This document shows positions 53,599 through 62,983 of a stretch of DNA of 64,000 nucleotides, one piece after another. The stretch lies in the NCBI RefSeq assembly GCF_029360665.1, contig NZ_JARDUB010000001.1:434001-498000 (forward strand), given 5' to 3'. A program made the translations under genes and the position numbers. The notes under the pieces are model-generated. The model was not told the origin of the DNA. It ran no database searches and was given only the letters and a program-made list of their open reading frames with translations. Positions within the stretch are counted from its first letter, which is position 1, and every line of letters begins with the position of its first letter. This DNA is from Eudoraea chungangensis (GTDB lineage Bacteria > Bacteroidota > Bacteroidia > Flavobacteriales > Flavobacteriaceae).

Positions 53599-55011
53599 CT
53601 AATGGCGATTACCAGGATTGTAATCCTCTGGAGAGAAAAGTCTGCCGTTATTCGTATATGGAACGTCATTGTCGTTATAAATCTCCCATTCTTCAAAGAC
53701 ATATATCGAATTTGCTTGTGTTATTTCAACTTTTCGTAGGGCCTTGCCATTCTCAAAATCATGGTTAGTTTGGGACCCATCTTCACCAACTAAGCCAAAT
53801 CTGTCGATAACTTTTCCAAAAGGATCTACTAACTCAAAATTGTCATCGCCATTCGAATCGGCAGGCCCGTTTGCACTTATTTCTAAATCTGCCATTTTTC
53901 CATAAACATTTAAAAATTCTACTGCATTGGAGGTTAAAACAAGCGCTTTTCGAGAGGCAATAACCAAACCTGTTAATGCTACTTCTTTACTTATTTGCAG
54001 ATTATCATTGGTATATCGCCTTAAAAACCATCCATCTAAATTAATATCTATAGAATCATGATTATATAATTCAATAAAACGTGCAGCTATGTTGTTATAA
54101 GGATCTGCAATTTCGGATATTAATACGCTATTGGAGCTTTGCAGAGGTTCAGTTTTTAAACAACTTTCATTTTTAAAATTAATATCACTGGTATCCTGTA
54201 CTATCAGACGATATGTTTTACCCTTCTTTGTTAAAACTCCCGTAATACTTCCATTTCCTTTTGGTAAAGAATAATTGTAAAATTTAGAATAGCCGCTATT
54301 TATTAGTTGTAGTGTATTCCCTTCACAGTCTGATAATGTTCTTATGGTCTCTTCCTCTAAAAGTGCATAAGGCAATTCCTTTTCTTCATTAATTACCTCT
54401 AAACCATCCAAGCTAATAAGAGTACCCAGCATAGTATCCTCTAGTTCCGAAAAATTTGTTTTTTGAGCAATAAGCCTTACCTCATTATCACAATCTAACA
54501 GCACATGATTAAAAAGAACAGAGGACGGTAGCCTACCCACGTTTATATTACCAAAGGAATTTAAGGCCCCTCCTATTTTAAATAAATCCCCTTGTTTGTC
54601 GAAATATAATCCTTTTAACTTTATTAAGACCTTACTTCCTTTGGGAAAGAATAAATATGAATCTTGAAGGTCTATATCAACTTTGATTCCAATTTTTGGC
54701 CTATGAGGGTGGTCCTGAACATATAATGAACGAAAGACATTCCCGTGTTTATCTGATGAAATTACAAATCCTTCAATAACCAGTTCTTCAGTGATTTCTA
54801 TTGGTTCCCCATGGTATAAATTCCCAAAATCGACCATTGAAATATTCGACTCTATATTCAATTCACAATACTTTTCATAAGGGATTTCTTTCATTTCCTT
54901 AGAACAAGAAGGTAGCAGACTTACCATTCCTATTGAAAAAACTGAAGCAACTAGAGATATTCTCACAAGACTTCTTTTATTCCATGATTTCCTTTTTAAT
55001 CGAAGCATCAT
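53599..55011 (-). CDS. DUF5689 lipoprotein with lamin-tail (LTD) domain
   Basis: A 470-residue lipoprotein (signal SIGMVSLLPSC, Cys36). Residues about 55-285 match DUF5689 (EPIEITEELVIEGFVISSD, then SLYVQD), a Bacteroidota family with OB-like beta folds. Residues about 294-430 form a lamin-tail domain (VLISEIADPYNNIAARFIELYNH split, LDGWFLRRYTND), a beta fold often attached to secreted nucleases and phosphatases. Its ATG overlaps the stop of the TonB receptor gene by 4 bp (ATGA), so the two are translated together. Likely a surface partner of that receptor. Confidence 0.88.
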   Translation of the reverse strand: MMLRLKRKSWNKRSLVRISLVASVFSIGMVSLLPSCSKEMKEIPYEKYCELNIESNISMVDFGNLYHGEPIEITEELVIEGFVISSDKHGNVFRSLYVQDHPHRPKIGIKVDIDLQDSYLFFPKGSKVLIKLKGLYFDKQGDLFKIGGALNSFGNINVGRLPSSVLFNHVLLDCDNEVRLIAQKTNFSELEDTMLGTLISLDGLEVINEEKELPYALLEEETIRTLSDCEGNTLQLINSGYSKFYNYSLPKGNGSITGVLTKKGKTYRLIVQDTSDINFKNESCLKTEPLQSSNSVLISEIADPYNNIAARFIELYNHDSIDINLDGWFLRRYTNDNLQISKEVALTGLVIASRKALVLTSNAVEFLNVYGKMADLEISANGPADSNGDDNFELVDPFGKVIDRFGLVGEDGSQTNHDFENGKALRKVEITQANSIYVFEEWEIYNDNDVPYTNNGRLFSPEDYNPGNRH

Positions 55012-57800
55012 AGACTAATTGAAAAATTAATAAAAAAGGTTCGTCCAAATCCATACCAATATTTAGGGCCAAACGAAGGCCTGTCGCTTTTAGTATCACT
55101 TAAAAATTGTCCATAGTTACCATTTCTACTCTGCTCAAAACCACCACTTCTAAAGGACGTGTCCAGAAGATTATTTACACTGACAAAAACACTAACATAT
55201 TTTCCGTCTAAAAGCCAGGATTTGCCTCCGACAAGATTAATCATATAAACCTCTTCTAAGACCTCTTGATTCAAAAATTCTTTTACCCTATCTTGATTTA
55301 TATTTTCAAACCTATTTCCGGTTTCAGGATTTATGAAAAAGCTGTTTGTCCTGTTTATTAATGATATTCCAGAATAATTTTTAGCAAAAAAATTAGCCTT
55401 GAGATTTATCCACCAATATTTAGGACTTCTATATTCTAGGCTACAGGAAAGCGCCGTTTGTGGGCCTGTCGGAATCTTATATCCTTTAAGATCAACTTTC
55501 CCTAAGTCTTTGTTCCCGTATGAAGAAACTATTTCCTGATTATTACCAAAAGTGTCGAAGTTAATGGAAAGATTGGGGTCATTGGCGTAAACATGCTTCC
55601 CAAAAGCCATGGCCACAGAAGTAGTTACATCAGAAGAAAGCTTATATCTTAAGCCTAATTCCAGACCCATTTGCAATTTGTCGTGGTTTGTTAATACTTC
55701 TTGAACAAAGTCGGAACCAAGACCGCTATCTACATAATAAAAACTAACATTCGTTAAATTTTGATACCTTGTATAATATCCGGTAATTCTTCCCATTAAG
55801 GATGGAAATCGAAAAAAGTAATTAAAATCTATGCTCCTTACTTTTTCCGATTTCAAGGGCTCTATGCTCTTATTGTTTTCTCTTGGGTTTACAAATACGT
55901 TCTTAAGAATTGGAGCTCTTAATGTATTAATTCCGTTAATGTTTAGCCATTGCCTCCCATTAATAAAATAGGTTATTCCAAATTTTCCGGAAGGATTCCG
56001 AAATTCGATCTTTTCACTCTCTCCCTCAGAATCTTGTAGATAACGTTCGTTCTGGTACCTGCCAAATCTCTGATAGTTTCTCCAATTATAATTACCGCTT
56101 ACAAAGACAAGCCATTTTTTGTAACTCCATCTTAATTGCGAAAAAAGGTCTAAATTCTGGGAATTGAAATCAAAACTATAGTTAAATATATCCCCCTCCA
56201 CTTTTTCTGGCTTTCCGTTAAGATCATTACTAGAATTTGAAAATGGATCTCTATCTATATGATACTTAGCACCCATTAAATCAGATATTTCAGCATAATT
56301 ATGAGCCATATATTTTTCGTAACTCACACCAGCATCTAGTACTAAACCATTATCACCTGTATAATTCCAAACCTTATTAATTCTAATGACAGAATTACGA
56401 TTAGTATCGTGGTAGAATATATATGAAGCCCTTTTTCTACCTAAGATTGGGCTGTTTGCACGATATAATCTATTCCATGCTAACTGAGGTGCCGAAACAA
56501 AACCCTTTTCTGCAATTTGTGCATTTTCAAAACTTGCGCCAATTGGGCTATTTACAAAAAAGCTGGGTAAATTTCTATAGTATACAGGGTCTGGATTTGG
56601 TGCATTATAGTAGCCTAATCTACTTTGCTTTACATATCCAAATTGATGGGAAGCTGCTAAATTCAATGTTAGTTTACCAAAAGAAGAAGTATAATTTAAT
56701 ATTATAAAAGGTTCTTTTATTAGTCTCTCTCTTGAAGAACGGATTCTATTATTTTGATACCCCCAATAAGGATTATACCGGCCTCCTAATAAATTATATA
56801 CTTCCTCAGTTATGGCAGCTCTACTCCCTTTTTTACTATTTACCACAAAAGATGTTATACATAGTGAAGAATCAGATCCCAGCGGCAGTTCTATTGATCC
56901 GAACAGGGAGGAAGAATCGAAGAAAGTTCCATCAACATAGCCCTTGTATGCATATCTTTTAGATGCTGAAAAGGAATATGCCAGACGGTCACTATAGTGT
57001 TTTGTATAAGTGCCCATTATTCTTCCTGAATAAGTCCGATTAGAGATAGACGAGGATAGCCTAAGACCTGCTCTTAACAATGAAGGTCTTGTATCGAACT
57101 GTGTGGTTCCTTGAAGGCCCCCAAAAGTATGAGAGGATGGTTGTAGCCCTATAGAAAACAATCTATTTCTAATAACATCATTTAATCCCCCCCAGTTATT
57201 CCATTCAGGTCTTCCATTAGTTAGCTTGTTCATCCGGACACCATTTATTAGGACCATATTCTCACGTGAATCGTATCCTCTTACACGAAAATAAAGTTGC
57301 CCAAAATCAAATGCAGCGGCATTTAAATAAATATCTTTTGTTGCCGATAGAACCCCAAAAGACTCATTATCCATATCATTATCCAAAAGTTGTGCTTCTG
57401 TTAATACAATGCTATTATCTTCTAAACCAACAACACTGCTATTTTCAATTCGTATTTCTCCAAGGTCAATAGACTTTCCCTCAAGAATTAGGGGCAGTCG
57501 TTTACTTTTATATCCCTTAGAAGAAATATGGAGTATTTTATTACCTTCTTCTTTTGTCCTTATACTAAACCTTCCTTCTTTATTGGTAAAAGATGTTGAG
57601 GCTGTGCCCTCTAACGAAATCCTTACTTTTTGAACCAATACCGTACCGCTTTGGTCTTTGACAGCGCCATCTATATTCATTTCTTGAGCAAAGACTTGTA
57701 CAAAACTTAAAATGATCCATCCCTGTATTACCCGTTTAGAATAGGATTTAGAAATAAGATTAAAATTTTTGCTAGGTGGTATAAATTCCATGATATGCAT
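55008..57800 (-). CDS. TonB-dependent receptor coupled to a DUF5689 lipoprotein
   Basis: A 930-residue outer-membrane transporter. After a signal region (about 24-38, WIILSFVQVFAQ) it has a carboxypeptidase-regulatory-like domain (about 40-110, DGAVKDQSGTVLVQKVRISLEG split), a plug (about 120-230: YFRVRGYDSRENMVLINGVRMN, split; GGLQGTTQFDTRPS) and a barrel ending in RTFFINFSISL. The start may be the second Met at 57791. It is followed, with ATGA overlap, by DUF5689-LTD and is divergent from a secreted EEP-fold enzyme, 77 bp away. Substrate is perhaps phosphate-rich organics; this is inference. Confidence 0.92.
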   Translation of the reverse strand: MHIMEFIPPSKNFNLISKSYSKRVIQGWIILSFVQVFAQEMNIDGAVKDQSGTVLVQKVRISLEGTASTSFTNKEGRFSIRTKEEGNKILHISSKGYKSKRLPLILEGKSIDLGEIRIENSSVVGLEDNSIVLTEAQLLDNDMDNESFGVLSATKDIYLNAAAFDFGQLYFRVRGYDSRENMVLINGVRMNKLTNGRPEWNNWGGLNDVIRNRLFSIGLQPSSHTFGGLQGTTQFDTRPSLLRAGLRLSSSISNRTYSGRIMGTYTKHYSDRLAYSFSASKRYAYKGYVDGTFFDSSSLFGSIELPLGSDSSLCITSFVVNSKKGSRAAITEEVYNLLGGRYNPYWGYQNNRIRSSRERLIKEPFIILNYTSSFGKLTLNLAASHQFGYVKQSRLGYYNAPNPDPVYYRNLPSFFVNSPIGASFENAQIAEKGFVSAPQLAWNRLYRANSPILGRKRASYIFYHDTNRNSVIRINKVWNYTGDNGLVLDAGVSYEKYMAHNYAEISDLMGAKYHIDRDPFSNSSNDLNGKPEKVEGDIFNYSFDFNSQNLDLFSQLRWSYKKWLVFVSGNYNWRNYQRFGRYQNERYLQDSEGESEKIEFRNPSGKFGITYFINGRQWLNINGINTLRAPILKNVFVNPRENNKSIEPLKSEKVRSIDFNYFFRFPSLMGRITGYYTRYQNLTNVSFYYVDSGLGSDFVQEVLTNHDKLQMGLELGLRYKLSSDVTTSVAMAFGKHVYANDPNLSINFDTFGNNQEIVSSYGNKDLGKVDLKGYKIPTGPQTALSCSLEYRSPKYWWINLKANFFAKNYSGISLINRTNSFFINPETGNRFENINQDRVKEFLNQEVLEEVYMINLVGGKSWLLDGKYVSVFVSVNNLLDTSFRSGGFEQSRNGNYGQFLSDTKSDRPSFGPKYWYGFGRTFFINFSISL

Positions 57801-57877
57801 TAAAAAAGTGTTGAAAATACTTTCAGTAATTGCAAAAAGCCTGCGGAAATTGAGATTACATTTCTAAAAAGAAAAAG

Positions 57878-58918
57878 ATGAAAAAAGCCACTTTAATTCT
57901 AATTCTACTTCTCAAGATAAATTCTACTTATTCCCAGGAAACTTCCTCCTATTCAATCTATACCGTTGCTTTTTATAACGTAGAAAATCTATTCGATACG
58001 ATTGACGACCCAAGAAGCCAGGATGATCAGATGACTCCTACTGGAACTTACCATTGGAATAGTAAAAAATACAATCAGAAAATTGAAAATATAGCTAGAG
58101 TTATTTCCCGTATAGGCAATGATATTGCACAAAAGCCTCCAGATATAATAGGTTTGTGTGAAGTAGAAAACTACAGTGTTCTTAGTGACCTTGTAAACCA
58201 TCCGGAACTAAATCTATATGGCTATGAAATTGTCCACGAAGACTCTCCAGACGACAGAGGAATAGATGTAGCACTATTATACAGACGAAATAGCTTTAAT
58301 CCAACTTCTTTTAAGAGTCACCGACTTTTACTATTCGATGAATTCAACCAAAGAAATTTTACCCGAGACCAACTTATTGTTGGAGGTTTTATTGAAAATG
58401 AAGAACTCTTTGTAATAATCAATCATTGGCCTTCAAGAAGAGGAGGACAAAGTAGCAGTAAACTTTACAGAAAGGCCGCAGCGCGCCTCAACCGAAGACT
58501 TATAGATTCTGTTTCAAAAATCAATCCAAGTGGTAAAATTCTAAGTATGGGTGACCTAAATGACAACCCAATTGATGTAAGCATAAAACACAACCTAACT
58601 TCTACCACCAATAGAATACAAGGGGAGAGAGATCTAATTAATCCAATGGAAGAACTATTTGCAAAAGGCAAGGGTTCATTGGCTTATAGAGATGAATGGC
58701 ATCTTTTTGACCAAATACTTTGCTCTGAAAATTTAATAAACTTTGAATTAGGAACCCTAAGTCTTTGGAAGGCACAAATATATAAGGAGCCATATTTAAT
58801 TACACGCAAAGGCGTCTATAAAGGGTATCCCAAAAGAACATATGTAGGCGGCAAATATACAGGGGGGTATAGCGATCATTTCCCCGTGTATCTTCTCCTA
58901 TTAAAGAAAAAAGAATAA
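57878..58918 (+). CDS. Secreted endonuclease/exonuclease/phosphatase-fold protein
   Basis: A 346-residue exported protein (signal MKKATLILILLLKINSTYSQ). The EEP residues are in place: Asn in VAFYNVENLFD, Glu in IIGLCEVEN, the D-x-N in SMGDLNDNP, and the catalytic His in GYSDHFPVY near the end. EVENY and HWPSRRGGQ match the ExeM/extracellular-nuclease branch. It could cut DNA, RNA or phosphoesters outside the inner membrane. Divergent from the TonB receptor and its DUF5689-LTD partner, sharing a 77-bp gap. Confidence 0.92.
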   Translation: MKKATLILILLLKINSTYSQETSSYSIYTVAFYNVENLFDTIDDPRSQDDQMTPTGTYHWNSKKYNQKIENIARVISRIGNDIAQKPPDIIGLCEVENYSVLSDLVNHPELNLYGYEIVHEDSPDDRGIDVALLYRRNSFNPTSFKSHRLLLFDEFNQRNFTRDQLIVGGFIENEELFVIINHWPSRRGGQSSSKLYRKAAARLNRRLIDSVSKINPSGKILSMGDLNDNPIDVSIKHNLTSTTNRIQGERDLINPMEELFAKGKGSLAYRDEWHLFDQILCSENLINFELGTLSLWKAQIYKEPYLITRKGVYKGYPKRTYVGGKYTGGYSDHFPVYLLLLKKKE

Positions 58919-58921
58919 AGT

Positions 58922-59515
58922 CTAATCTAAAGACTCCAAGCGGATATTTTTCCAACGAACTCTGATACCACCACCATCGTGTATTTGCAGTGCTATGGAA
59001 CCCTCACCTTCTCCGATTTTCTCATCCGTAATGGTCACCATTTCATGACCATTAAGCCAAGATGTAAGTTTATCTCCCTGGACTTTTATTTTCATTGTAT
59101 TCCATTCACCTTCTTTGAGAAATTCTTCTTTCTCGGCCTCTGGCTTAATTAGCCAGCCCCTTCCATAAGACTCATAAACTCCGCCTGTATGCTTTCCTTT
59201 AGGAGCAACTTCTACCTGCCATCCACTTACTTTTGTGCCCTCTATGGTAGACCTGATAAAGACGCCGCTATTGCCGTCTGCTTCCTGAAAGAAATCAAAA
59301 GTAAGTATGAAGTCCTTGTAGTATGCCTCCGTTGCCAAATAACCGTATTCTTTATCTGGACCACTTTCTGATATAAGATTGCCATCTTCCACATACCATT
59401 TCTCTGTCCCATAGATTGTCCACCCCTCTAAACTCTTTCCATCAAACAATTCTTGCTGCTGTCCAGTGAGAGTAAGACAGCCAATAAAAAGGGCTATGCC
59501 CGTAATAAACTTCAT
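58922..59515 (-). CDS. Secreted DUF1080 (3-keto-disaccharide hydrolase/concanavalin-like) protein
   Basis: A 197-residue exported protein (signal MKFITGIALFIGCLTLTGQQ). The single DUF1080 domain fills the mature part: LFDGKSLEGWTIYG at the start, DFILTFDFFQEADGNSGVFIRS (split), EVAPKGKHTGGVYESYGRGW, GEWNTMKIKVQGDKLTSWLNG, and GSIALQIHDGGGIRVRWKNIRL at the end. The fold is a concanavalin-like beta-sandwich; some members hydrolyse 3-keto-glycosides. Convergent with the EEP gene, 3 bp away. Substrate not determinable. Confidence 0.9.
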   Translation of the reverse strand: MKFITGIALFIGCLTLTGQQQELFDGKSLEGWTIYGTEKWYVEDGNLISESGPDKEYGYLATEAYYKDFILTFDFFQEADGNSGVFIRSTIEGTKVSGWQVEVAPKGKHTGGVYESYGRGWLIKPEAEKEEFLKEGEWNTMKIKVQGDKLTSWLNGHEMVTITDEKIGEGEGSIALQIHDGGGIRVRWKNIRLESLD

Positions 59516-59526
59516 ATACTTAATTT

Positions 59527-59964
59527 TTAATTAAACCATTGTCCCCAAGGGATTCTACTGAGAATTAATACCAGTCCAAGACCATAAAAAATAGCAATAC
59601 TTTTAAACTTACCCTTAGCATCTAAGAACTTTTTATGGCGGCTCCATCCTATGGTTATTAATGCAATAGCTATAATATTAATTAGGGGATGCTCTACAGC
59701 CAAAAGTCTCGCGGCAGAATTCATGCCGCCCATTCCGAGCTCCTGAATTGCATTAAGCCCGCTTGGGGAAGTAAAAAAAAGAGCCAGACCTATTAAAAGT
59801 TGAATATGTGCCAAGATTAATGTGAAAAGACATAGCCTCAGGTCTTTGTGCATAGTAAACATACGGTTGCTCAATAAGCCAGTTATAGCATTAGCCACTG
59901 CCAAAAAAAGCAGTAACAAAACAATATAGGCTAGATAAGAATGAATACTTTGAATAATTTCCAT
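59527..59964 (-). CDS. Small four-helix membrane protein (often labelled cytochrome b)
   Basis: A 145-residue membrane protein with four helices (about 6-30, 42-66, 88-108 and 118-140). Histidines lie in several helices (IHSYLAYIV, MHKDLRL, LAHIQLLIGLALFF, AVEHPLINI, SRHKKFLDA), which has led similar proteins to be called cytochrome b; haem binding is not proven. It sits 11 bp upstream of the DUF1080 gene on the same strand and is probably cotranscribed. Confidence 0.75.
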   Translation of the reverse strand: MEIIQSIHSYLAYIVLLLLFLAVANAITGLLSNRMFTMHKDLRLCLFTLILAHIQLLIGLALFFTSPSGLNAIQELGMGGMNSAARLLAVEHPLINIIAIALITIGWSRHKKFLDAKGKFKSIAIFYGLGLVLILSRIPWGQWFN

Positions 59965-60003
59965 GGTCTGTTATTTGCCTCTAAAAATACACAATTCTAT
60001 TTA

Positions 60004-60030
60004 CAAAAACCCCAACATTGCTGTTAGGGT
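60004..60030 (-). terminator. Terminator of the kynA-M23-pgi operon
   Basis: On the minus strand ACCCTAACA and TGTTGGGGT pair (one G-U) around GCAA, followed by a T-run. It lies 37 bp after the pgi stop. Confidence 0.78.
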
Positions 60031-60066
60031 CTAAACTTGATCCATTTGTTGTAAATACCATATTAT

Positions 60067-61704
60067 TTAAGACTTATAGACACGAAGTAAATTTGTTGTT
60101 GAAGAATCATGTTCCCCAATACTATTTGTCTTAATCTCTTGAAGAATAGTACTTGCAAGTTGTTTTCCCAGTTCTACTCCCCATTGATCAAAACTATATA
60201 TATTCCATATCACCCCTTGTACAAATATTTTGTGTTCGTACATGGCAATTAACATCCCTAGCGTTCGAGGAGTTAATTTTTCAATAAGAATTGTATTTGT
60301 AGGTTTATTGCCCTGAAATACTTTAAAAGGAAGAAGCTCTTTTATTTCCTTTTCTTGCATGCCTTTTTCAAGGAGTTCTACCTTGACTTCTTCTGCATTT
60401 TTACCATTTAGAAGCGCCTCTGTTTGTGCAAAAAAGTTAGCCATTAACTTATCATGGTGATCGGAGTCTCCATGAAGAGATTTTTTAAAACCTATAAAGT
60501 CTGCCGGGATAATTTTAGTTCCCTGATGGATTAACTGAAAAAAGGCATGTTGGGCATTTGTGCCAGGTTCTCCCCAAATTATTGTTCCGGTTTCGTAGTC
60601 CACAATTTCCCCATCTCTTCCGGCACTTTTTCCATTACTTTCCATGATTCCCTGCTGCAAATAGGCAGAAAACCTATTCAAGTATTGGCTATAAGGAATT
60701 ATCGCCTCCGTTTCTGCCTCAAAAAAATTATTGTACCATATACTCAATAGAGCTAGAATAACAGGGATATTTGTCTCAAAATCTTCTGTTCTAAAATGTG
60801 TATCCATTTCATTAGCTCCACCCAAAAGTTCTTCGAAATTATCATATCCAATTGCGAGGGCAATAGACAATCCTACAGCGCTCCACAAGGAAAAACGTCC
60901 GCCAACCCAATCCCACATTGGGAAAACGTTTTCTTCTTGAATTCCAAATTCTGAAATCTTCTCTGTATTGGTAGACACTGCTGCAAAATGCTTGGCAATA
61001 TCACTTTCTTTCGCAGATTGAAGAAACCATTTTCGTATTGTAGTTGCATTACTCAAAGTCTCTTGCGTTGTGAAAGTCTTAGATACAATTACAAAAAGAG
61101 TGGTTTCCGGATTTAAATCCTTTATAACCTCATTTACGTGGTCCCCATCTACATTGCTTACGAAATGTATTTGTAATTGGTTTTTGTAAAACTTTAAGGC
61201 TTCAGTGACCATTAGTGGACCCAAGTCCGAGCCTCCAATACCTATGTTTACTATGTCTGTAAAAGGCTTACCAGAATATCCTCTCTTTTTTGCAGAAATA
61301 ACACTATTAGAAAAATCTCTAATCTTATTCTTTACGGCAAAAATTTCAGGCATAATATTCTCGCCATCTACCATAACACTATCGCCTTCTTTGCCTCTTA
61401 AGGCTGTATGCAAGACTGCTCTTCCTTCCGTTTCATTTATTATATCCCCGGTAAAGACCTTTTCAATGGCATCTTTTAGACTTACTTCCTTAGCCAAATC
61501 CAAAAGAAGGGAAAGTGTTTTATCCGTGATACGGTTTTTAGAGAAGTCTACCAGAAAATCTTTGTAGCTCAGGGTAAGGTCTGGACCCCTCTTCGGGTCT
61601 GTTTGGAACAATTCCCGAAGATGAGATGTATTAATTTCATTATAATGATTCTCTAAGGACTTCCATGCAGTAGTGTTCTTAGGGTTATTTCTATTTAAAG
61701 ACAT
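60067..61704 (-). CDS. pgi: Glucose-6-phosphate isomerase
   Basis: Interconverts glucose-6-phosphate and fructose-6-phosphate. 545 residues, normal for the E. coli-like form. Signatures: [70 protein letters not shown] (the catalytic region), [19 protein letters not shown] with catalytic His, and the KNAEEVKVE tail. Last gene of a tight run with kynA and the M23 peptidase (gaps of 2 and 5 bp). Confidence 0.98.
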   Translation of the reverse strand: MSLNRNNPKNTTAWKSLENHYNEINTSHLRELFQTDPKRGPDLTLSYKDFLVDFSKNRITDKTLSLLLDLAKEVSLKDAIEKVFTGDIINETEGRAVLHTALRGKEGDSVMVDGENIMPEIFAVKNKIRDFSNSVISAKKRGYSGKPFTDIVNIGIGGSDLGPLMVTEALKFYKNQLQIHFVSNVDGDHVNEVIKDLNPETTLFVIVSKTFTTQETLSNATTIRKWFLQSAKESDIAKHFAAVSTNTEKISEFGIQEENVFPMWDWVGGRFSLWSAVGLSIALAIGYDNFEELLGGANEMDTHFRTEDFETNIPVILALLSIWYNNFFEAETEAIIPYSQYLNRFSAYLQQGIMESNGKSAGRDGEIVDYETGTIIWGEPGTNAQHAFFQLIHQGTKIIPADFIGFKKSLHGDSDHHDKLMANFFAQTEALLNGKNAEEVKVELLEKGMQEKEIKELLPFKVFQGNKPTNTILIEKLTPRTLGMLIAMYEHKIFVQGVIWNIYSFDQWGVELGKQLASTILQEIKTNSIGEHDSSTTNLLRVYKS

Positions 61705-61709
61705 TTAGA

Positions 61710-62981
61710 TTAATTCAGTGTTAAAAGGTCTCCCCCCGGTTTTTCCGGAAATTCAATACAATCTAGTTGTACTTTCTGGGGACCAATATACTGAAAATAG
61801 TCTTGTCTAATGTCTTCGGGAAGTGGTTCTGCTGCAGGAAGTTTCTCTTTAAATGGGTCTACTTGTCTGCCATTTTTCCAAAATCTATAACAAACATGTG
61901 GTCCTCCGGTATTTCCGGTCATTCCTACCCAACCAATTACATCCCCTTGTCTTACAAATTCACCTCGCTTTACTTTCTGCTTTTTCATATGCAGGTATTG
62001 GGTACTATAGGTTCCGTTATGTCTAATTTTTACATATTTGCCATTACCTCCTTTTCGGGTAGACTCCGTGACCGTTCCATCGGCAGTAGCCATAATTGGG
62101 GTGCCTACAGGGGCCGCATAATCTGTGCCTCTATGAGGTCTTACTTTATACCCGTAGTATCTTATTCTTCTTTTGAGATTATATCTCGAAGAAATTCTAC
62201 TAAATTTTACAGGTGCTCTTAAAAAAGTTCTCCGCAAGTTATTTGCTTCATCGTCAAAATAATCTACAATATTTTTTAAAGAATCTGATTCATATGCAAA
62301 AGCGTATAGTGGTGTTCCATTATGTTCAAAATAGGCAGCCTCTATAGGCTCAGCACCAGCGTATATAGTATCATTAATATATCTTTCCTTATAGATAACC
62401 TTAAATTTATCTCCCTTTTGTAATCTAAAGAAATCAATTGTCCATGCGTAGATGTCTGAGAGATTATTGGTAACATTGTAGTCTATTCCTTGATCCAATA
62501 TTGCTTCTGAGAGTGAACTTTCAATAACTCCGGCGGCTTCTCTCATCACGTATTTAACTTGTTTTTTCTCTTTATATACCGAGACAGAATCCCGAAAGTC
62601 AACAACGGTATAATTAATTAGATCATTTTGGTATACAAAGACTTCGGCTTTTTCTAGAGAATCCTTAGACTTTAGAATCAAATAAGGAGTGCCAACTCTA
62701 ATTCTTCTTACATCAAAAGTGTCGCGATATTTTTCAGACACTTTTGCAATTTTTGGATAGTCAACATTGTTATTCTGCATTAACTTCCCAAAACTATCCC
62801 CTTTGCGCACAGTATCTTGGGTAACAATGAAGTTTTCTAGGGTAAATCCATATTGCTTTTCAGGCAAAATAATCTGTGTAATGGCTTTTTCTTCCTTAGA
62901 ATTTTCGGTACTTTTTTGGTTTTCTTGTTTGCAAGCTATTATGAAAACTAAGCTTAAGAATGTGCCCCAAAATTTATGCAT
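61710..62981 (-). CDS. M23 family peptidoglycan endopeptidase-like lipoprotein
   Basis: A 423-residue lipoprotein (signal FLSLVFIIAC, Cys17). Residues about 275-380 are the M23/LytM domain: HRGTD (H283, D287), QYLHM (H331) and GPHVCYRF. In LytM-type enzymes the last motif is HxH; here it is H362-V-C364, so the second zinc His is a Cys. The same HVC form is, as I recall, frequent in Bacteroidota. The N-terminal part (about 50-250) is a large M23-associated region with LysM-like or beta segments. It would trim peptidoglycan crosslinks in the periplasm. Tightly packed between kynA and pgi. Confidence 0.9.
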   Translation of the reverse strand: MHKFWGTFLSLVFIIACKQENQKSTENSKEEKAITQIILPEKQYGFTLENFIVTQDTVRKGDSFGKLMQNNNVDYPKIAKVSEKYRDTFDVRRIRVGTPYLILKSKDSLEKAEVFVYQNDLINYTVVDFRDSVSVYKEKKQVKYVMREAAGVIESSLSEAILDQGIDYNVTNNLSDIYAWTIDFFRLQKGDKFKVIYKERYINDTIYAGAEPIEAAYFEHNGTPLYAFAYESDSLKNIVDYFDDEANNLRRTFLRAPVKFSRISSRYNLKRRIRYYGYKVRPHRGTDYAAPVGTPIMATADGTVTESTRKGGNGKYVKIRHNGTYSTQYLHMKKQKVKRGEFVRQGDVIGWVGMTGNTGGPHVCYRFWKNGRQVDPFKEKLPAAEPLPEDIRQDYFQYIGPQKVQLDCIEFPEKPGGDLLTLN

Positions 62982-62983
62982 AA

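Noticed and set aside
61205-61567. Plus-strand frame of 120 codons
   Set aside because: Antisense to pgi, inside its conserved sugar-phosphate domain.
61767-62222. Plus-strand frame of 151 codons
   Set aside because: Antisense to the M23 domain, which is clearly the coding strand.
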